DNA from: CF-161 sp035259145
Lineage (GTDB): Bacteria; Chloroflexota; Dormibacteria; Dormibacterales; Dormibacteraceae
Length of the DNA: 16,014 bases
Assembly (NCBI GenBank): GCA_035259145.1
Contig: DATFWQ010000174.1
Location: 1-16,014 of the forward strand
Reading direction: 5' to 3'
Made by a program: the position numbers and the translations under genes. This document shows positions 7,104 to 14,085 of this stretch, piece after piece. The notes beneath the pieces are model-generated. The model did no database searches. It saw only the letters and a list, made by a program, of their open reading frames with translations, and was not told where the DNA came from. The first letter of the stretch is position 1. Every line of letters starts with the position of its first letter.

Positions 7104-7640
7104 TCAGGCAGGCAAGCGGCCCCAGAGCAGTCGGGCTGCGGACAGCAGCGCCAGCAGACCCGCAGTGGACCAGGTCAGCGCCGAGATGAACGGGTCGCCG
7201 AAGTCGCTCCCTCCCAGAACGCCATGGACAAAGACCAGGCCGAAGGCGAAGTAGGAGAGGCGATGTATCCAGAGCCACGCCCGGCTGTTCATCCGGCGCT
7301 TCAACAGCCCGGTCACCGCAACGAGTACGAAGACGTCGAAAGTGATCGTCCCCAACCCGACGGCCACGGTCCCGTACGGCATCAGGAAGGGCACGACCAC
7401 GTCCTCTGGCCGCACCCGAGCCGTCTGATCGAACAGGAGCGCCACGATGTGCACGCCGCCGAGCGGCACCCACAGAACTGTCGTGTACTCATGCACGGAA
7501 CGCAGTACTCGATTGCTTCCCACCCAGTCCAGCACGCCGGTGCGGAGCGACAGACCGGTCAACAACGAGACAGAGACAGCGGCAAACGCAGAGAGGCCGG
7601 AAACGCGCGCCAGCTCCCAGAAGAACAGATCCAGGTTCAT
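7104..7640 (-). CDS. Ferric-reductase-like bis-haem transmembrane protein
   Basis: The ATG at 7640 overlaps the ApbE stop by four bases and gives 178 residues; an in-frame start at 7664 lies inside apbE and is less likely. There are about five membrane helices. Two helices each carry a pair of histidines at the spacing typical of the ferric-reductase/YedZ (MsrQ) haem domain: H50 and H64 (SVHEYTT...GGVHIV), and H126 and H139 (WIHRLSY...FVHGVLGG). It should therefore hold two b haems and move electrons across the membrane. No FAD or NAD domain is attached, so electrons must come from another donor, for example quinol. It is the last gene of the five-gene minus-strand operon. Placement directly after apbE supports a role in passing electrons to an extracytoplasmic flavin. 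The family call is good; the acceptor is inferred. Confidence 0.88.
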   Translation of the reverse strand: MNLDLFFWELARVSGLSAFAAVSVSLLTGLSLRTGVLDWVGSNRVLRSVHEYTTVLWVPLGGVHIVALLFDQTARVRPEDVVVPFLMPYGTVAVGLGTITFDVFVLVAVTGLLKRRMNSRAWLWIHRLSYFAFGLVFVHGVLGGSDFGDPFISALTWSTAGLLALLSAARLLWGRLPA

Positions 7641-8467
7641 GGCGCCTGAGGCGCTAGCCACCATCCGTGCGCATAAGTGGCGAGGTAGGCAGGCGCTCGG
7701 TCGGAGCCCAGGATCAATGCCGCCTTGGCGTGCACCTCGGCATCGACCGCCCGCGCCGCCACGACTGACGCCTCAGCAAGATCGCTGACTGCCGGCCGCC
7801 CTGTGCGCGGGTCGATGATGTGGTGGACATGCTCGTCTCCTCGACCCCATGCCCTGCGCCAGGTCCCGCTGGTCGCTGCGCCTTGGCAGCTCAGAAGCAC
7901 CGTGACGCCTCCCATGCCAACCGGCCAGCCGTCACCGGCAGGTCCGGCTCCTCTCGCGAACAGGTCGCCGCCAAGATTGACAAGGCAGTTCTCGCCAAGG
8001 TCGTCAGCCAGGCGGTCAGCCAGCCAGCCCTTGGCAATCCCGCCGAGGTCGATACCGGCGCCGGCCCTCAAGCGGGCTCGCCGATCCCCCACCTGGAGCA
8101 TCTCGGGCAGCGGCGGCGGTGGCGCCGCTCCAGCCCGCGCTCTCTGAGGAAGACCATGGCGCAGCGGGTGCGAGTACCCGATAGCCAGCATGGAATCGAG
8201 CACTCCCACATGCACGAGTCCGCCGCTCAGACGGTAACCCTCGAGCGCCGCGTGCAGCATTCCGCCGAGCTCTGACGACACTTCCACCCAGTCGCCGGCC
8301 CGCGAGTTGAAGCGCGATAGCTCGCTGTCCGGCTCGAAGCGGCTGAAACGACCGTGCATTTCCAATACCCAGGCGGCCGCCCAGCTCAGCCGCCCTCGCT
8401 CCAGCCCGACGCCGAGCAGATGGCAGGAGCTGCCGAGCGCTTCGAACCTGACCTCTTCGAGCGCCAT
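7637..8467 (-). CDS. apbE: ApbE family FAD:protein FMN transferase
   Basis: A 276-residue ApbE. It attaches FMN from FAD to a Thr or Ser of exported target proteins. Visible marks are FEALGSSCHL near the start, FSRFEPDSELSRFN (41-54), DLGGIAKGWLADR (140-152, flavin binding), CLVNLGGDLFARG (161-173), GAATSGTWRR (197-205) and HHIIDPRTGRPA (215-226). The metal-binding end is DAEVHAKAALILG (242-254), where the canonical Thr of DALAT is His246; variants of this stretch are common in actinobacterial ApbE proteins, so activity is still likely. A Pro-rich insert (APPPPLP) sits near 115. No signal peptide is seen, so it may act in the cytoplasm before export. It lies three bases after the stop of the 75-aa exported peptide and overlaps the haem protein gene by ATGA. 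Confidence 0.95.
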   Translation of the reverse strand: MALEEVRFEALGSSCHLLGVGLERGRLSWAAAWVLEMHGRFSRFEPDSELSRFNSRAGDWVEVSSELGGMLHAALEGYRLSGGLVHVGVLDSMLAIGYSHPLRHGLPQRARAGAAPPPPLPEMLQVGDRRARLRAGAGIDLGGIAKGWLADRLADDLGENCLVNLGGDLFARGAGPAGDGWPVGMGGVTVLLSCQGAATSGTWRRAWGRGDEHVHHIIDPRTGRPAVSDLAEASVVAARAVDAEVHAKAALILGSDRAPAYLATYAHGWWLAPQAP

Positions 8468-8470
8468 GAC

Positions 8471-8698
8471 TCACGAGGCGTACGTCGAGGTGACCGTCTC
8501 CACCTTCGAGGTGTGTACGGCGGGAGACAGGCTCAGCTTTCCGCTTGCAGGTGTCGAGACGGCCGGCGGCGCCCCCAGCACTCCGGGGTGCAGGGGCGCC
8601 ACCGGGTTCTTCACATGGGTGCTCACGTGAACCGCAGCGGCGGCGGCTGCCGCTAAAGTCAGGACGGTGGCGCCGGCCTTCAGCAGCAGCGAGCGCAC
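8471..8698 (-). CDS. 75-aa exported small protein upstream of apbE
   Basis: The start is a GTG at 8698 with GAGG four bases upstream, nine bases after the DUF1501 stop. The product begins with a signal peptide or anchor (MRSLLLKAGATVLTLAAAAA, continuing to about residue 25). A Pro/Ala/Ser-rich low-complexity stretch follows, and the last ten residues are VETVTSTYAS. The N-terminus is much like that of actinobacterial FMN-binding proteins that sit beside apbE and ferric-reductase genes, and the C-terminus resembles their flavinylation motif (typically ...TVSGATYTS), but the FMN-binding fold between them is absent. It shares the reading frame of apbE: one TGA and one sense codon separate it from the apbE ATG. 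It may be a minimal ApbE target, a degenerate remnant of an FMN-binding protein, or a former N-terminal extension of ApbE. That it is a gene is likely from spacing and composition; its role is inferred. Confidence 0.65.
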   Translation of the reverse strand: MRSLLLKAGATVLTLAAAAAAAVHVSTHVKNPVAPLHPGVLGAPPAVSTPASGKLSLSPAVHTSKVETVTSTYAS

Positions 8699-8707
8699 GG
8701 CGCCTCG

Positions 8708-10006
8708 TCAGAACGACCCGGCCGGGTCCTTGATGAAGGCGAGTTTGTCGAAGGCGGCACCCAGGATCTCCTTTGGGTCGGCTCCGAGGTGGCCGCCAAG
8801 GATCTCCTGGTAGACCGAGCGGAAGTCGACCTGGTACTTCAGGTTGCCGGTCGAGTCGAGGTCCGTCAAGCCGGGAGACTGCCCGTACAGGCCGCCCTTG
8901 ATGGGGTTGCCGATCAGGATGAGCGGCGCGGCAGCCCCGTGGTCGGTGCCGCCGCTGGCGTTCTCTTTGGGCCGCCGTCCGAACTCTGACCAGGTGGCAA
9001 TCAGCACCTTGTCGGCCATGCCGTGAGCACTGAGGTCGTTGTAGAAGGCGCCGACGGCCGAGTCCAGGTACGCCATCAGGTCATCGTGGCGGGTCAGCTC
9101 GGTGTAGTGGGTATCGAATCCGCCCAGAGTGACGTGCAGCAGCTTGACGCCCGTGCCGGTAACGATCAGCTCCGAGGCGAGCTGCAGTGCCGCCGCCAGC
9201 TGGTTCTTGGACGAGTACACCAGGCGCTGGCTGTCTGTGTAGTCGGCCATCGGTTGGTAGGTGGCCTGCGAGGTCCGCAGCGTGGTGACGCTCTCTCGCG
9301 CTGTCGCCATCGCGGTGTCGAACAGCGCTCCGTAGATGCCGGGGGTGGCCTTGTACAGTGCGCCCACTGCCGCCTCTATCTGGCCGCCGCCGGTGAAGCC
9401 GAACGCCTTCTGGTTGTTGATCACGGTCAGCGTGGCTTGCAGATCGCGCAGAGCGCCGGGCGCGTCGGTGGTCCCGCAGGCGCAGCCCGTCAGCGGGTGG
9501 CCGAAGGAGTCGTAATTCTGGGCCAGCGTGCGACCCAGCCAGCCGTCCACCTGGCGCCGGGTCGGATCACCCGTCTCCCATATGCGGATGGACTCGAAGT
9601 GGGAGAAGCTCGGGTTGGGGTAGCCGATTCCTTCGACGATCGCGACCTTGCCCTGGTCCCACAGTGCCTTGATGGACTTGAGGTTCTGGTGCAGTCCGAA
9701 CTCGTCGCTGAGGGGCAGAGCCTGACCGACCGAGAGGGCGGCCAGCTTCGGCCGAAGGTCGTGGAGCCTGGGGTCTTGCAATGGGATGACGGTGCGGAGG
9801 CCGTCGTTGCCCCCTGCGAGCTGGATCATCACCAGCACGCGTTCATTCGCGAGTCCGTTGGTCTTTGCGGCGTACACGGCGCGAGCGAACGCGTCTGGCA
9901 CAGCCGCGTAGCCGGCGGCCAGGCCGGCAGCTCCCGCGCCGAAGACGAGTCCGGCCCGCAGGAAGTCGCGACGCCTGAGCTGGTTGATGCCGATCTCTTC
10001 AGTCAT
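8708..10006 (-). CDS. DUF1501 family protein with twin-arginine signal
   Basis: The product has 432 residues from the ATG at 10006, with an AGGGA Shine-Dalgarno sequence about ten bases upstream. The N-terminus LRRRDFLRAG plus a Gly/Ala-rich helix is a Tat signal, so the protein is exported folded. Family marks are LAGGNDGLRTVIPLQD (63-78), FGLHQNLKSIKALWDQG, VEGIGYPNPSFSHFESIRIW, HVTLGGFDTH (291-300), WSEFGRRPKENASGGTDHG (339-357) and IKGGLYG. DUF1501 proteins belong to the alkaline-phosphatase/sulfatase-like fold, but their reaction is not established. The Asp/His-rich motifs FDTH and GGTDHG are the expected metal-site elements and are intact. It is almost always encoded with a DUF1800 protein, as here (50 bp downstream of it). 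Being linked to apbE and a haem reductase is less usual. The family call is very sure, the function unknown. Confidence 0.95.
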   Translation of the reverse strand: MTEEIGINQLRRRDFLRAGLVFGAGAAGLAAGYAAVPDAFARAVYAAKTNGLANERVLVMIQLAGGNDGLRTVIPLQDPRLHDLRPKLAALSVGQALPLSDEFGLHQNLKSIKALWDQGKVAIVEGIGYPNPSFSHFESIRIWETGDPTRRQVDGWLGRTLAQNYDSFGHPLTGCACGTTDAPGALRDLQATLTVINNQKAFGFTGGGQIEAAVGALYKATPGIYGALFDTAMATARESVTTLRTSQATYQPMADYTDSQRLVYSSKNQLAAALQLASELIVTGTGVKLLHVTLGGFDTHYTELTRHDDLMAYLDSAVGAFYNDLSAHGMADKVLIATWSEFGRRPKENASGGTDHGAAAPLILIGNPIKGGLYGQSPGLTDLDSTGNLKYQVDFRSVYQEILGGHLGADPKEILGAAFDKLAFIKDPAGSF

Positions 10007-10056
10007 CGGTTGTCCCTCTGTTGTCTCTCTCCTGAGCGAGGCGGTTGCCTCGGCAC

Positions 10057-11550
10057 CTACTTGAGCTGGAATTCGGGCGAGGCAAGGGCCAGGAACCAGC
10101 GCGCGTGGTCGTCGGCAGCCGTATTCAGCAGGCCGGCCGTCTGCTGCCCGACCACACCGTCGAGGTGGTGCGGCGCGTCAGTGCCCGGCGGAACCGTCTT
10201 GAGCTGGCTCAGGACCGCGGTGACGAAGTTAACGCGCGCAACGACGCTGTTGGATGAGATCCACGCTTCGTTGTTGGGCCAGCCGCCGACATCGGGCGGA
10301 TCGAACAGGACCTGGCCCATGCCGGGGGCGGATAGCTGCGCCAGCCGTGAGAGCTGAGGCGCCTGGAGCGCCTTCAGCGTCTGCACCATGAACTCGGTCG
10401 GCGATTTGACGAGGGCTCTGTAGCTGTGATCGGCGACGAATTCGGGGCTGACGAGCACCTCACGCATCAGCGTCTTGACGTCGTACTTGCTGGAGCGGAA
10501 CTTGCTGCCCAGGCGTTTCACATATGAGTCGTCGACCCTGGCGGCTACGAAGTGCTGGACGACTTTGCGAGCGATGAACTCGGCGGCAGCCGGCTGGGCC
10601 AGAATGCGGTCGACGACTTTCTCAGTGTCGTACGTGTCCTTCCTGCCCAGGAACGTCTGCTGCCCGCCCTTGTAGGCGCGGTTGGCGACGAACGTGCCAG
10701 TTGCAGGCTCATCGTACACGGCGTACTTGCGTACGACGTTGTTCTTCGCGTCGACCGTGACGTCCACCGTCCTGGTCGGCCTTGGCTCGGTCCACCCCGC
10801 CAGCGCTCTTGCCCCGGCACGCACGTCGTCCTCGCCGTAGTGCCCAACCCCGAGGGCAAAGAGCTCGAGCAGCTCGCGGGAATAGTTCTCGTTTGGGTTC
10901 TGGCCGGTGCTGGTGCCCAGGTCGAGGTAGCGCAGCATGGCCGGGTCGGTCGTGACACGCATGAGCATCGAGCGCATGTCAGTCAGCGCCATGTCTCGCC
11001 AGGTCAGGTTCTGCCAGTAGATGTACGGCGTCTGCAGACCGACCTTGCGGTAATCGCTCGTGAAGTGTCCGTGCCAGAAGAGCGTCATTCTCTCGGCAAA
11101 CGGTGTCGACGTCGACAGCATATGGTCGAGCCACCACTGCTGGAGCACGCCCACGTTCAACCGGCGGTCGTGAAGAAAGTCGTTTGACGCGTCAAGGGAG
11201 GGGGGCGGGGCCGGCCTGGTCTCGAGCAGCCGGTCCACCGTCTTCGAGTAGCCGTCTGAGACGGCCTTCTCGAGCTCGTCGAGCGTGGCCCCGAAAGTGG
11301 TCCGGCGCAGCAGGTGGGCCACCCTTGCCTTCTCGGAGCCAAGCGGCGAAATCCAGTCACCGCGACCACTGGCCGCGGCGCGGGTGCTCTGGAGCAGCTG
11401 CTCGACGCGCGGGTATACGAAGACCCGGAGGGCGGCGATGCCTGCGCCACCCGCCGCGGCGGCGCCGAGAACAGTCCGGCGACTGACCGGGGATCTCGCC
11501 TTCTTTTCAGCCGGCCCGGAGGGCTCGTCGACAGATCCGGCGATGCTCAT
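10057..11550 (-). CDS. DUF1800 family protein with twin-arginine signal
   Basis: I chose the ATG at 11550 (497 residues); a TTG at 11562 would add four residues. The N-terminus has SPVSRRTVLG followed by a Gly/Ala-rich helix, a Tat export signal. DUF1800 marks are HLLRRTTFGATLDEL (about 79-93), LFWHGHFTSDYRKVG (about 157-171), NPNENYSRELLELFALG (218-234), the GWT segment after ARALAG, and the C-terminal PPDVGGWPNNEAWISS. Proteins of this family are exported, about 450-600 residues long, and nearly always paired with DUF1501. Their biochemical role is unknown. It is the first gene of the five-gene minus-strand operon, and its promoter must lie in the 180 bp shared with the divergent beta-propeller gene. 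A perfect TTGACA hexamer reads toward it at 11599-11594, but the expected -10 position is GC-rich, so I do not call a promoter. Confidence 0.95.
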   Translation of the reverse strand: MSIAGSVDEPSGPAEKKARSPVSRRTVLGAAAAGGAGIAALRVFVYPRVEQLLQSTRAAASGRGDWISPLGSEKARVAHLLRRTTFGATLDELEKAVSDGYSKTVDRLLETRPAPPPSLDASNDFLHDRRLNVGVLQQWWLDHMLSTSTPFAERMTLFWHGHFTSDYRKVGLQTPYIYWQNLTWRDMALTDMRSMLMRVTTDPAMLRYLDLGTSTGQNPNENYSRELLELFALGVGHYGEDDVRAGARALAGWTEPRPTRTVDVTVDAKNNVVRKYAVYDEPATGTFVANRAYKGGQQTFLGRKDTYDTEKVVDRILAQPAAAEFIARKVVQHFVAARVDDSYVKRLGSKFRSSKYDVKTLMREVLVSPEFVADHSYRALVKSPTEFMVQTLKALQAPQLSRLAQLSAPGMGQVLFDPPDVGGWPNNEAWISSNSVVARVNFVTAVLSQLKTVPPGTDAPHHLDGVVGQQTAGLLNTAADDHARWFLALASPEFQLK

Positions 11551-11732
11551 GGCCGCATTCAACCCCCACCCCCGGCCGATGGGATCACGGCGATGTCAAG
11601 GGTTTGTAAGCGCCGGCTGAGGGTTGCTCAACTGTACTCGAGGTCGAGCTGGATGTCGAGTCGCGCTCGAATCCACGGGACTTCGAGGCCGGCCTTTGTT
11701 ACGACCGGCACATAGAGACGTTTGGTCACAGC

Positions 11733-13613
11733 ATGAGACTCAACCAGCACTGCATCATCGGGCTGACGCTGGGCGCCGTCGGGCTGGCCCTGACAGCCTG
11801 CGTCCCTGGGGCCGGAGCGCGACACGTTGATCCGGGCCAGGGCACCGGCCCCCCCACGCTCCTCGCCTATGACTCCTGCGACGCGGCTGTGAGCAGCCTC
11901 AAGGCTGCGGCCAGGATCGCCATGAGCCAGTATCGCAGCACCGTTGTCCCAGAAGCCCGTCCGGGCGCGGTGCGGGGCGCATCGGGCCCCGCAAGGTTGG
12001 CGCCGGCGGCCGCACCCAGGGAGGCGGCGCCGGCGGCCGCACCCAGGGATGTGACTTCCGCCGCCGAGTACTCCGGCACGAACGTCCATGAACCTGGGGT
12101 AGACGAGCCCGACATCGTCAAGACCGACGGTCGCCGCATCATCACGGTGACGGACAACGTCCTGCGCGTGGTGGATGTGACCAGCCGCCGCCTTACCGGG
12201 GAACTCTCGATGCCTGGCAACCTGGGCGGGCCGTCTGAACTGCTTCTGCGACGGGACCGGGCCCTGGTCATGTTTCCCTCGGCGCCGGTTCCAGGCCGGA
12301 TGGGGTTGGCTGATCAGCAGCCGTACTCGTCCGAACTGGTCCTGGTCGACCTCTCGGGCAGATCGCCGCGCCTGGCGGGCACGCTGACCGTCGACGGCTC
12401 CGTAATCGACGCTCGCCAGGTCGGCGCTGAGGCCAGGGTGGTCGTTCGATCCACTCCAACAGTGGATGCCGAGGATCCGACAGCGATCGACAGGGCAACG
12501 ATCTCGGCCTGGCTGCCCCACTTCACTCTCAGTGTCGATGGACGGACCAGATCGGGGACGGTTGACTGCCGGCAGATCAGCCGGCCCCTCAAGTACTCGG
12601 GTCTCACCATGCTCACGGTGTACAGCCTGGACCTCGACGCGTCTACGCTCACCGCCGGTGAGCCGGTCACCGTGGTGGCGGACGGCGATGTCGTGTATGG
12701 CTCAGGTAACAGTCTGTACGTCGCCGCTGACGATCGCTGGATGGCAGTGGGCTGGGGTAGGCAGCCGGCACAGACCGCTCCCGGCACACACACTCAGATC
12801 TACAAGTTCGACGTGTCCAAACCAGGCCGGCCGGTGTTCGAGGCCTCTGGGGAGGTGCCGGGCTGGCTCATCAATCAGTACGCGATGTCGGAATTTGACG
12901 GCAAGCTGCGAGTCGTCACCACCTCGGCAAGGACCGTTTCGCTTGGTCCGTCGCCCGCCGCCTCAGAGAGCGCGCTATACGTGCTGCACCAGCGGGGCGA
13001 AGTCCTGGCCGAGGTGGGCCGCCTGGAAGGGCTGGGTAAGGGTGAGCGAGTCTACAGCGTTCGATTTGTGGGACCGACCGGCTACGTGGTCACGTTCCGG
13101 CAGACCGATCCGCTCTACGTCGTGGACCTCCGCGATCCGGCAAACCCGGCAGCGGTCGGCGAGCTGAAGCTGACCGGCTACTCCGCTTATCTGCATCCAG
13201 CTGGAGATGGCCGCCTGATCGGGGTGGGCCAGGAGGCGAGCGCTCGAGGGCGCGTGTTGGGTATCCAGGTCTCCCTGTTCGACGTCCGCGACCCTTCGAA
13301 ACCTGACTTGCTCGCACGATATCAACTCAACGGAGGCCGCTCCGAGAGCGAGGTTGACGCGCACGCGTTCCTGTTCTGGCCGAAGACGGGTCTCGTGTTG
13401 ATCCCGGTCACGCCGAGCGTGAACGGGGCGCTGGCTCTGACCATCGATGGTGCCGGCATCCACCAACTGGGTCGGGTGCGCCCAGGCCTGCAGATCCGCC
13501 GCTCTCTGGTCATCGGCGACACGCTGTGGACCCTCACCGAAAGGGGGCTCGGGGCCAACCACGTGACTACGCTGGCCGGCGAGGACTGGATTCCGTTCTC
13601 CACGGCCGCCTGA
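11733..13613 (+). CDS. Secreted beta-propeller domain lipoprotein (PF09826-like)
   Basis: The product has 626 residues from the ATG at 11733, with no strong Shine-Dalgarno sequence. The signal peptide ends in lipobox LALTAC (Cys23), so it is a membrane-anchored surface protein. After a low-complexity Ala/Pro linker comes the signature TNVHEPGVDEPDIVKTDG (116-133), the start of the actinobacterial and archaeal beta-propeller domain family. The following repeats have the form of strands ending in VDV, VDL or FDV: LRVVDVTSRRLTG, ELVLVDLSGRSP, IYKFDVSKPGRPV, LYVVDLRDPANPA and VSLFDVRDPSKPD. These fit blades of a WD40-like propeller. Relatives are thought to bind partners or substrates outside the cell; none has an activity I can name. 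A 27 bp tandem duplication lies in the linker. The gene is divergent from the DUF1800 operon. Confidence 0.9.
   Translation: MRLNQHCIIGLTLGAVGLALTACVPGAGARHVDPGQGTGPPTLLAYDSCDAAVSSLKAAARIAMSQYRSTVVPEARPGAVRGASGPARLAPAAAPREAAPAAAPRDVTSAAEYSGTNVHEPGVDEPDIVKTDGRRIITVTDNVLRVVDVTSRRLTGELSMPGNLGGPSELLLRRDRALVMFPSAPVPGRMGLADQQPYSSELVLVDLSGRSPRLAGTLTVDGSVIDARQVGAEARVVVRSTPTVDAEDPTAIDRATISAWLPHFTLSVDGRTRSGTVDCRQISRPLKYSGLTMLTVYSLDLDASTLTAGEPVTVVADGDVVYGSGNSLYVAADDRWMAVGWGRQPAQTAPGTHTQIYKFDVSKPGRPVFEASGEVPGWLINQYAMSEFDGKLRVVTTSARTVSLGPSPAASESALYVLHQRGEVLAEVGRLEGLGKGERVYSVRFVGPTGYVVTFRQTDPLYVVDLRDPANPAAVGELKLTGYSAYLHPAGDGRLIGVGQEASARGRVLGIQVSLFDVRDPSKPDLLARYQLNGGRSESEVDAHAFLFWPKTGLVLIPVTPSVNGALALTIDGAGIHQLGRVRPGLQIRRSLVIGDTLWTLTERGLGANHVTTLAGEDWIPFSTAA
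12000..12049 (+). repeat. 27-bp period tandem repeat in the beta-propeller linker
   Basis: The 23-base unit GCGCCGGCGGCCGCACCCAG plus GGA occurs at 12000-12022 and again at 12027-12049, offset by 27 bases. It encodes a repeated nine-residue APAAAPRE(A)/APAAAPRD(V) module. Being a multiple of three, it keeps the frame and looks like a recent slippage event that lengthens the stalk between the lipid anchor and the propeller. Confidence 0.85.
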
Positions 13614-13621
13614 TCAGCGTG

Positions 13622-13641
13622 CTCGAGGACGAACCCTCGAG
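13622..13641 (+). terminator. Hairpin after the beta-propeller gene
   Basis: CTCGAGG (13622-13628) pairs perfectly with CCTCGAG (13635-13641) across a six-base loop, starting eight bases after the stop codon. No T-run follows, so if this ends transcription it is a weak or factor-assisted terminator. Confidence 0.35.
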
Positions 13642-13685
13642 AACCACACGCAGCGCTATCAAGTAAGCTGAGTTTAGAGCGGTCT

Positions 13686-13701
13686 TTGAAGCAGGCTTCA
13701 A
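13686..13701. promoter_or_regulatory. Perfect dyad TTGAAGC-AG-GCTTCAA upstream of the YtxH-like gene
   Basis: Two seven-base arms with a two-base centre end two bases before the GGAGG Shine-Dalgarno sequence (13704-13708) of the gene at 13717. The placement suits an operator for a dimeric repressor, or an mRNA hairpin that controls access to the ribosome site. No regulator gene lies next to it, so the binding protein is unknown. Confidence 0.4.
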
Positions 13702-13716
13702 CAGGAGGATGACCTC

Positions 13717-13971
13717 ATGTTTGGTCCCAGGATGCTGATGGGCGCAGTGATCGGTGGAGCGCTCGTCTACTTCCTCGATCCGCAAAATGGTGCTCGCCGC
13801 CGCCAGCAGGTACGCGAGTGGTGGGAGCAGAACCGCGAGCCGGTGATGGACAAGGCGACAGCGGCGCAGAACAAGGTCAGCGAGACGACGTCTCAGATTG
13901 GCGAGAAGGTCGGGGAGAAGGTCACCGAGCTCCAGTCCAGGGTCAGGAAAGAGCCGACGCCGGTGACGTAG
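13717..13971 (+). CDS. YtxH-like small membrane protein
   Basis: The product has 84 residues from the ATG at 13717, with a strong GGAGG Shine-Dalgarno sequence eight bases upstream, one of the best in the window. A single transmembrane helix (about 4-20, LMGAVIGGALVYFL) is followed by the characteristic LDPQNGARRRQQVREWW segment. The rest is a charged amphipathic helix with repeated KVSE, QIGEKVGEKVTELQSRV spacing, probably a coiled coil. Such small YtxH or gas-vesicle-like envelope proteins are common in actinobacteria and often stress-linked; no molecular role is proven. The gene stands alone between the beta-propeller gene and the second luciferase-like gene. The good ribosome site and dyad suggest strong or regulated expression. 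Confidence 0.8.
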   Translation: MFGPRMLMGAVIGGALVYFLDPQNGARRRQQVREWWEQNREPVMDKATAAQNKVSETTSQIGEKVGEKVTELQSRVRKEPTPVT

Positions 13972-13985
13972 GGCCGCGGGCCACC

Positions 13986-14031
13986 GAGGCAGCCGGTAGC
14001 TCGCCCATGCGACCGTTCGCGGCGCTGCCTC
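13986..14031. other. Inverted repeat between the YtxH-like and LLM genes
   Basis: GAGGCAGC (13986-13993) and GCTGCCTC (14024-14031) are perfect eight-base arms around a 30-base loop that itself holds CGGT/ACCG. A second hairpin follows at 14046-14063 (AGCGGC/GCCGCT, six-base loop). The first may end the YtxH-like transcript and the second may lie in the leader of the LLM gene. Neither has a T-run. Confidence 0.3.
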
Positions 14032-14085
14032 AGACTGAAGACAAGAGCGGCCGGAGAGCCGCTGCCGCGACATGGAGGAGGGTTG

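Noticed and set aside
9023..10357. 444-codon plus-strand frame
   Set aside because: It spans parts of both DUF1501 and DUF1800 genes and the gap between them on the other strand; no motif, and the opposite strand is certain.
11594..11599. Perfect TTGACA reading toward the DUF1800 gene
   Set aside because: The position 16-18 bases downstream is GC-rich with no -10 match, so it cannot be called a promoter on sequence alone.
11636..11688. Cluster of TCGAG/CTCGA words upstream of the beta-propeller gene
   Set aside because: Spacing is irregular and the word is common in this GC-rich sequence; no clear operator array.
11628..12521. 297-codon minus-strand frame reaching into the divergent intergenic region
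   Set aside because: Overlaps the beta-propeller lipoprotein gene with its lipobox and signature; the translation shows no recognisable domain.
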